Assembly: GCA_020431745.1 (NCBI GenBank)
Contig: JAGQHR010000076.1
Coordinates: forward strand, 1 to 9,842
From: Candidatus Eiseniibacteriota bacterium
GTDB taxonomy: Bacteria; Eisenbacteria; RBG-16-71-46; CAIMUX01
DNA: 9,842 bases
Direction: 5' to 3'
Part shown: one piece after another, positions 7,387 through 9,842 of the stretch
How the letters are laid out: every line of letters begins with the position of its first letter
How positions within the stretch are numbered: the stretch's first letter is position 1
Made by a program: the position numbers and the translations under genes
Notes under the pieces: generated by a model
What the model was told of the DNA's origin: nothing
The model's database searches: none
What the model saw: the letters and a program-made list of their open reading frames with translations, nothing else

Positions 7387-7616
7387 CACAACGTCTCCGG
7401 GGCCGGCGGCGGTCGTGGCGGTCCGGCGGTGGGCCCGGGGCGATGCTGGTCGGCGCCGCGCCGGTGCATCCGCGGAGACGGCGAATGACGCTTGCCTGGG
7501 TTTGGGCGGGGTCGCCATACTTGCCATCAGCCAACCGCGCCGCCAATTCCTGAACGGACCCGGTCCTGGGGACAGGTCGTGAAGAGGTAGTTCGATGGGT
7601 CGGTCGCTCGCGCCCG

Positions 7617-7630
7617 CATATCCAGATACG
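7617..7630 (+). promoter_or_regulatory. palindromic 14-mer site 1 (CATATCCAGATACG)
   Basis: First of three near-identical 14-mers with consensus CRTATCCNGATACG. It differs from the perfect palindrome of site 3 at two positions and lies 28 bp before site 2. Confidence 0.45.
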
Positions 7631-7644
7631 AGGGTGAGCCGCAG

Positions 7645-7658
7645 CATATCCCGATACG
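7645..7658 (+). promoter_or_regulatory. palindromic 14-mer site 2 (CATATCCCGATACG)
   Basis: Second copy, 28 bp after site 1 and exactly 100 bp before site 3. It differs from site 3 at two positions, and site 1 differs from it at one. Confidence 0.45.
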
Positions 7659-7744
7659 CAGACGACGGCGAAGTCGCGGCGCAACCGTCGCTTGGGCGTC
7701 GCCTGGGCTGGCGCGCGTCGTTGATATGCTGAAGGCGCGGCCCA

Positions 7745-7758
7745 CGTATCCGGATACG
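7745..7758 (+). promoter_or_regulatory. palindromic 14-mer site 3 (CGTATCCGGATACG)
   Basis: A perfect 14-bp palindrome. It covers where a -35 element would sit for the possible -10 box TATAGT at 7773 and is 19 bp from the cassette boundary, so a bound protein could control the first cassette promoter or act in recombination; both are inference. Confidence 0.55.
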
Positions 7759-7772
7759 CAGGTCTGTAGACT

Positions 7773-7778
7773 TATAGT
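7773..7778 (+). promoter_or_regulatory. possible -10 box TATAGT at the cassette junction
   Basis: TATAGT is close to the TATAAT consensus and lies 22 bases before the ATG of the first cassette gene. No good -35 hexamer is seen 16-18 bp upstream; palindromic site 3 occupies that place. Its first five bases are flanking DNA and the last is the first cassette base. Confidence 0.3.
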
Positions 7779-7783
7779 TAGGG
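7777..7783 (+). other. left recombination point of the first gene cassette (GTTAGGG)
   Basis: GTTAGGG fits the integron core GTTRRRY except for its last base. It is the exact reverse complement of the R'' core CCCTAAC at 8509-8515. In a free circular cassette the R' core is rebuilt from the terminal G plus the cassette's own first six bases, so this match is what is expected if the cassette begins at 7778. Whether the flank is an attI site is not clear. Confidence 0.65.
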
Positions 7784-7799
7784 CTACAAGGAGCAGACC

Positions 7800-8492
7800 A
7801 TGACTGCCAGAGGACTGCTTGCGACACTTCTGATGCTCGCCCTTTCAGGCCTCATGCCGGCCTGGTCCGGCGAGTGCACCGAAGGTGAGTCACGCCTCCT
7901 GTCCAGACTCGAGTACTGGAACGGCCGCTCGTTTGCCGGCGATCCTCGAGCGTGCGGAGAGATCTCCGGCGCCCTTCGTTGTCTCGTCTACAACAGAATC
8001 GACCTACTTCACTGGGCAGGTCCGAACACGGCCGGGTACTTCCAGTCGCTTCGGGACAGCCCGCTCAGGCCGCGAGTCGTTTCTGCTTGCACACCGCTGC
8101 TCACGGCGCCCGAGTGCTCACCTTACGGCGACTTGGGACTTCAGGCAGCAGAGGACTTGGCGATGTTCGGCGTCAAACAAGCTAATGGCCACGACATTCT
8201 CGGCATTCTGGTTGACCGGAGCCGATCATCACAGACGCGCCTGCCCTATCTGGCGCTCGCCGCAATTGGCGATTCTCGGGTCTTGGCCGTCCTGCGGACC
8301 ACCTACGATTCACTATCGGTCGGTGCCCGAGACGAGGCCGCCAGCTACGAAATCTTGCAACTGGTAAACTGCCTCTACCACCTTCCTGGAGACTCTTCGG
8401 TTGCCTTCGCGGCGGCTATCACTGACGCGGACCCAGACACGGCTGTCGTGGCACGGGCGCGGCACGTCGTGGAGGCAAGGCGGCAGCGATGA
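7800..8492 (+). CDS. exported HEAT-like protein of cassette 1, unknown function
   Basis: I do not recognise a named family. The protein has 230 residues. Residues 1-25 form a Sec signal peptide (MTARGLLATLLMLALSGLMPAWSGE), so it should act in the periplasm or outside. The mature part has six cysteines (C26, C52, C61, C97, C106, C191), which could form disulfides there. Residues about 148-172 (LPYLALAAIGDSRVLAVLRTTYDSL) read like a HEAT/armadillo helical pair; such repeats usually hold protein partners. AAGGAG lies six bases before the ATG. The stop codon is 16 bp from the attC core, the usual tight fit of a cassette gene. Any promoter would be the junction box at 7773 or one further upstream. 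Confidence 0.75.
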   Translation: MTARGLLATLLMLALSGLMPAWSGECTEGESRLLSRLEYWNGRSFAGDPRACGEISGALRCLVYNRIDLLHWAGPNTAGYFQSLRDSPLRPRVVSACTPLLTAPECSPYGDLGLQAAEDLAMFGVKQANGHDILGILVDRSRSSQTRLPYLALAAIGDSRVLAVLRTTYDSLSVGARDEAASYEILQLVNCLYHLPGDSSVAFAAAITDADPDTAVVARARHVVEARRQR

Positions 8493-8508
8493 CCGACTCC
8501 TCCACGAG

Positions 8509-8576
8509 CCCTAACAAGGCCATGAACCCGCCGAACTCCGCTTCGCTTCGTTCGCGGGTTATGGCTGGCGTTAGGT
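8509..8576 (+). other. attC: attC recombination site 1
   Basis: All parts of an attC site are present. R'' CCCTAAC (8509-8515) pairs with R' GTTAGGT (8570-8576) at six of seven positions. L'' GCCATGAACCCGC (8519-8531) pairs with L' GCGGGTTATGGC (8554-8565), leaving G8524 unpaired as the extrahelical base that integron integrases use to choose the strand. The R-L spacers AAG and TGGC do not pair. Inside, GAAC (8533-8536) pairs with GTTC (8550-8553) around a small loop. The site lies just after the cassette 1 stop codon. Exchange would occur between G8570 and T8571. Confidence 0.88.
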
Positions 8577-8638
8577 GGGCAAGAAGGAGGCAACTCCCGG
8601 ATGACGATCAAACTAGGCATCTATTCGAAGGAGTTGAA

Positions 8639-9058
8639 ATGCAAGGTGCTGTCGGTGATCGGGATACGCGCAGCGTGGAGCGCGACGACTCCATAGCGAT
8701 CTTTCAGTCATTTGTTGAGATCTATAAGCACCATTTCGATTTGTTCGTAAAAGGCTACTCCGTATATCTCGCTATAATCGGTGTATCGGCAGGATTCATT
8801 TTCAAAGATGGTGCTGCCGGAGAAAGCCAAAGGTACTTGTCTCTCTTCATTTGTGTGGTATCTGCTATGGGCGTACCTACGTGGCTCATCGGTGTTCTCT
8901 GGGTTCGTCGCCTGATGAAACAAGTGCACGAACTATGTGATCGAGTAGGCTCACCACGAATCGAAGTGAGTGGGTTTCAGACGATGGTGTTTATCGGGTG
9001 GGTCGGCTCGCTAGTTCTAACGGCGGGCTCCATCATCTACTACGCTAGAAGCACGTAA
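8639..9058 (+). CDS. three-helix membrane protein of cassette 2, unknown function
   Basis: No family recognised. From ATG 8639 it has 139 residues, with predicted membrane helices at about 39-56 (GYSVYLAIIGVSAGFIF), 67-89 and 115-135. A charged amphipathic segment precedes helix 1, and a basic/acidic loop (RRLMKQVHELCDRVGSPRIE) lies between helices 2 and 3. AAGGAG (8628-8633) is five bases before this ATG. The frame is open back to 8489, but that would translate the attC site and is rejected as the start. A 31-codon frame (8601-8696) with its own AAGGAGG overlaps the start and might couple translation. The gene is AT-rich relative to its surroundings, which fits acquisition by transfer. Small membrane proteins are common cassette cargo. 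Confidence 0.72.
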   Translation: MQGAVGDRDTRSVERDDSIAIFQSFVEIYKHHFDLFVKGYSVYLAIIGVSAGFIFKDGAAGESQRYLSLFICVVSAMGVPTWLIGVLWVRRLMKQVHELCDRVGSPRIEVSGFQTMVFIGWVGSLVLTAGSIIYYARST

Positions 9059-9079
9059 CGGAATGGACGAGAGGCTTCT

Positions 9080-9178
9080 GCATAACAGGCCATTCAAGTT
9101 GACAGTCGACTCTGTCACGCCGCGGGCAAGAGCCAGCGCCGCGCCAGACCCGCCCGCAGATTTGCCAGAGTGTTAGGC
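9080..9178 (+). other. attC: attC-like site 2 (weaker)
   Basis: GCATAAC (9080-9086) and GTTAGGC (9172-9178) match the R'' and R' cores and pair at six of seven positions. The L arms GGCCATTC (9088-9095) and GATTTGCC (9160-9167) pair at only six of eight. Inside are two hairpins, TGACAG/CTGTCA (9100-9117) and GCGGGC/GCCCGC (9122-9157), so the 99-bp site would be branched. Its place, 21 bp after the membrane-protein stop, supports the call; the poor L arms weaken it. Confidence 0.45.
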
Positions 9179-9199
9179 GAAGGGCTGCTGGATAGAAGT

Positions 9200-9441
9200 A
9201 TGGAAGGCACTCCCAGGTACTGCGTCGAGTGTGGTGCCGAGTTGACTCCGGTGCAACAGCCGGTCGTTCGAGTCACTATCCTCTGCTGAAAGTAAGTGCT
9301 CGCGCGGTGATCGAACGCGAGGGGGCCCTGCTGCTTGTACTCCGAGTGAGCATGGTTCACGGCATCGTCAAGGAGACGAGCGGCGCACGGGGGATGTGGG
9401 GGTTTGTCGAGTCGCAATCCGCGCGCGCCGCTCGCGGCTGA
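9200..9441 (+). pseudogene. probable broken Nudix-like gene
   Basis: Two frames read like parts of one protein. From ATG 9200, 29 codons give MEGTPRYCVECGAELTPVQ, with a CxxC zinc-ribbon half as in Nudix proteins of the NADH-pyrophosphatase type, and end at TGA 9287. The next frame continues with VSARAVIEREGALLLVLR (about 9292-9345), which resembles the first strands of a Nudix fold. After this the similarity is lost, and no Nudix box (GX5EX7REUXEEXGU) is seen before the stop at 9441. A frameshift near 9250-9290 plus a deletion would explain it. It is probably cargo of a decayed third cassette beginning at 9173, for which no attC is seen. The assignment is from pattern only. Confidence 0.45.
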
Positions 9442-9486
9442 CCGTTGGACGCGCCTGTGTGTCCCGTGATTGGGGAGGGAAGACAA

Positions 9487-9645
9487 ATGAATCGCAAGGG
9501 GTTCCTGGGCTTTCTCGGATTTCTCGGTTGCCTTGGCTTCTTGAGCTACTTGCCTGGCTGGGAAAAGCTGTCGATCCTCTGCTCACTGTTTGTGCTGTTT
9601 GTCTTGTTTGCACTGTTTCGGCTCCCTGTGAGGCACCATCACTAA
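9487..9645 (+). CDS. small LGF-repeat membrane protein
   Basis: A 52-residue protein, MNRKGFLGFLGFLGCLGFLS at its start, then a short loop (YLPGWEK, 21-27), a second hydrophobic helix (SILCSLFVLFVLFALF, 29-44) and a basic tail RLPVRHHH. Two membrane spans are likely. The repeated LGF triplet recalls the N-terminus of small DUF3796-like membrane proteins; that is a resemblance, not a firm assignment. GGGAGG lies eight bases before the ATG, supporting translation. Extension to TTG 9445 is possible but has no ribosome site. It lies downstream of the Nudix-like remnant and may be cargo of the same mobile segment. Function unknown. Confidence 0.6.
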   Translation: MNRKGFLGFLGFLGCLGFLSYLPGWEKLSILCSLFVLFVLFALFRLPVRHHH

Positions 9646-9657
9646 GATGGCGGCCGG

Positions 9658-9712
9658 CCAACTCGCCGCTCCTGCCGACCGGCCGGCAGCGGCAGGGGTG
9701 GAGGAGAGTTGG
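9658..9712. repeat. two-arm inverted repeat, attC-like or terminator
   Basis: Outer arms CCAACTC (9658-9664) and GAGTTGG (9706-9712) and inner arms CCTGCCG (9671-9677) and CGGCAGG (9690-9696) are each perfect 7-bp inverted repeats, separated by unequal spacers of 6 and 9 bases. This is the R/L layout of an attC, but GTTGGTT does not fit GTTRRRY. With no T-tract, an intrinsic terminator after the small gene is also unproven. Confidence 0.35.
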
Positions 9713-9758
9713 TTGAGGCCCGCGGCGGAGCGCCACCGGCGTCAGACGGAGAAGGACC

Positions 9759-9842
9759 ATGGAGCAGAAACCGGTCCATCTTGGTCCGAAGTACGGAGCC
9801 CAGTTCTCCGATCGAAGTGTCGCTCAGGCGTACCACAATCGA
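9759..9842 (+). CDS. probable SAM-dependent methyltransferase (N-terminal 28 residues only)
   Basis: ATG 9759 follows GGAGAAGG by three bases (GGAG by seven) and the frame stays open to the right edge. The visible segment, LGPKYGAQFSDRSVAQAYHN, resembles the N-terminus of class I methyltransferases that open with a 'dxSVvxaYhxRPpYP' pattern. No catalytic motif is inside the window. It may be the first chromosomal gene after the cassette segment, or further cargo. Confidence 0.55.
   Translation, partial: MEQKPVHLGPKYGAQFSDRSVAQAYHNR

Larger units (their letters stand above)
7246..7776. other. gene-free stretch between radical SAM gene and cassette segment
   Basis: About 530 bp in which I see no gene with both a good start and a recognisable protein. 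Open frames on both strands are arginine/proline-rich, as expected of shadow frames in GC-rich DNA. The stretch contains the branched inverted repeat at 7338-7386 and the three palindromic 14-mers listed separately. It serves as the 5' region of the radical SAM gene on one side and of the first cassette gene on the other. Confidence 0.6.
7761..7799 (+). promoter_or_regulatory. bulged inverted repeat framing the ribosome site of the first cassette gene
   Basis: GGTC (7761-7764) pairs with GACC (7796-7799) and TGTAG (7765-7769) with CTACA (7784-7788), leaving a bulge AGGAGCA that contains most of the Shine-Dalgarno AAGGAG. The structure crosses the cassette boundary and would form only in transcripts that start upstream of 7761, not in those from the possible promoter at 7773. 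Confidence 0.3.
7777..9178 (+). mobile_element. integron-type gene-cassette segment without visible integrase
   Basis: Cassette 1 (7778-8570, 793 bp) holds an exported HEAT-like protein and ends with a strong attC. Cassette 2 (8571-9172, 602 bp) holds a three-helix membrane protein and ends with a weaker attC-like site. Both genes point the same way, with one gene per cassette. Cassette 2 is distinctly AT-rich: a hand count gives 43% GC at 8701-8880 against about 67% in the chromosomal genes. No intI-like tyrosine recombinase is encoded in the window, so this may be an integrase-less cassette cluster or the distal part of a larger array. Confidence 0.7.

Noticed and set aside
7400..7560. Minus-strand segment reading SVQELAARLADGKYGDPAQ, considered as a precursor peptide for the radical SAM enzyme
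   Set aside because: No start codon with a ribosome site, and the frame runs on into Arg/Pro-rich sequence; not enough to call a gene.
7677..7783. Possible attC ending at 7783 (GCGCAAC to GTTAGGG)
   Set aside because: No L-arm pairing and a poor R'' core; the left neighbour of cassette 1 is not an attC by eye.
8489..8638. Extended start of the cassette 2 protein at ATG 8489
   Set aside because: It would translate the attC site; ATG 8639 has a good ribosome site and the extension lacks protein-like character.
9380..9450. Possible third attC ending in GTTGGAC
   Set aside because: GTTGGAC fits GTTRRRY, but no R'' core (AAC) and no consistent L arms lie in the preceding 60-130 bases.
1..9842. 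tRNA, rRNA, CRISPR array, insertion sequence or prophage genes
   Set aside because: No T-loop/anticodon pattern, no regularly spaced repeats, and no transposase- or phage-like protein in any frame examined.

Overview
The window comes from a high-GC bacterium. A hand count of 3301-3360 gives about 67% GC. An ECF sigma factor immediately followed by a Ser/Thr kinase fused to a signalling ATPase, next to a TPR lipoprotein, suggests a soil-type lineage such as Acidobacteriota, Gemmatimonadota or a relative. That assignment is inference; no rRNA or marker gene is present.

Left part (1-2296, minus strand): an ECF-type sigma factor and, 17 bp downstream, a large protein kinase whose C-terminal P-loop ATPase runs off the left edge. 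This looks like a signalling operon.

Centre (2358-6295, plus strand): divergent from the sigma factor, three genes form a probable operon. They are a TPR lipoprotein, a class I SAM-dependent methyltransferase with an N-terminal winged helix, and an exported, probably beta-rich envelope protein with a long His/Asp-rich insertion. The third gene begins with a strong Shine-Dalgarno sequence and a probable TTG start, 11 bp past the methyltransferase stop. A radical SAM protein with extra C-terminal cysteines (6358-7245, minus) converges on this operon.

Between 7246 and 7777 no convincing gene is visible. The stretch holds a branched inverted-repeat structure (7338-7386) and three copies of a palindromic 14-mer, CRTATCCNGATACG, close to the next plus-strand gene.

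Right part (7777-9842): an integron-type gene-cassette segment. A 68-bp site at 8509-8576 has the full attC layout: R''/R' cores, L''/L' arms, an extrahelical G and a short terminal loop. Its R'' core CCCTAAC is the exact reverse complement of GTTAGGG at 7777-7783, which fixes the left boundary of the first cassette. Cassette 1 carries an exported HEAT-like protein. Cassette 2 is visibly AT-richer and carries a three-helix membrane protein, followed by a weaker attC-like site (9080-9178). Beyond it lie a probable broken Nudix-like gene, a small LGF-repeat membrane protein, an attC-like inverted repeat and the start of another methyltransferase. No integron integrase is visible, so this resembles a cassette cluster without its own integrase, although the integrase could lie outside the window.

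The strongest points for follow-up are the cassette boundary and attC, the triple palindrome upstream of the array, and the unknown proteins in the operon and cassettes.
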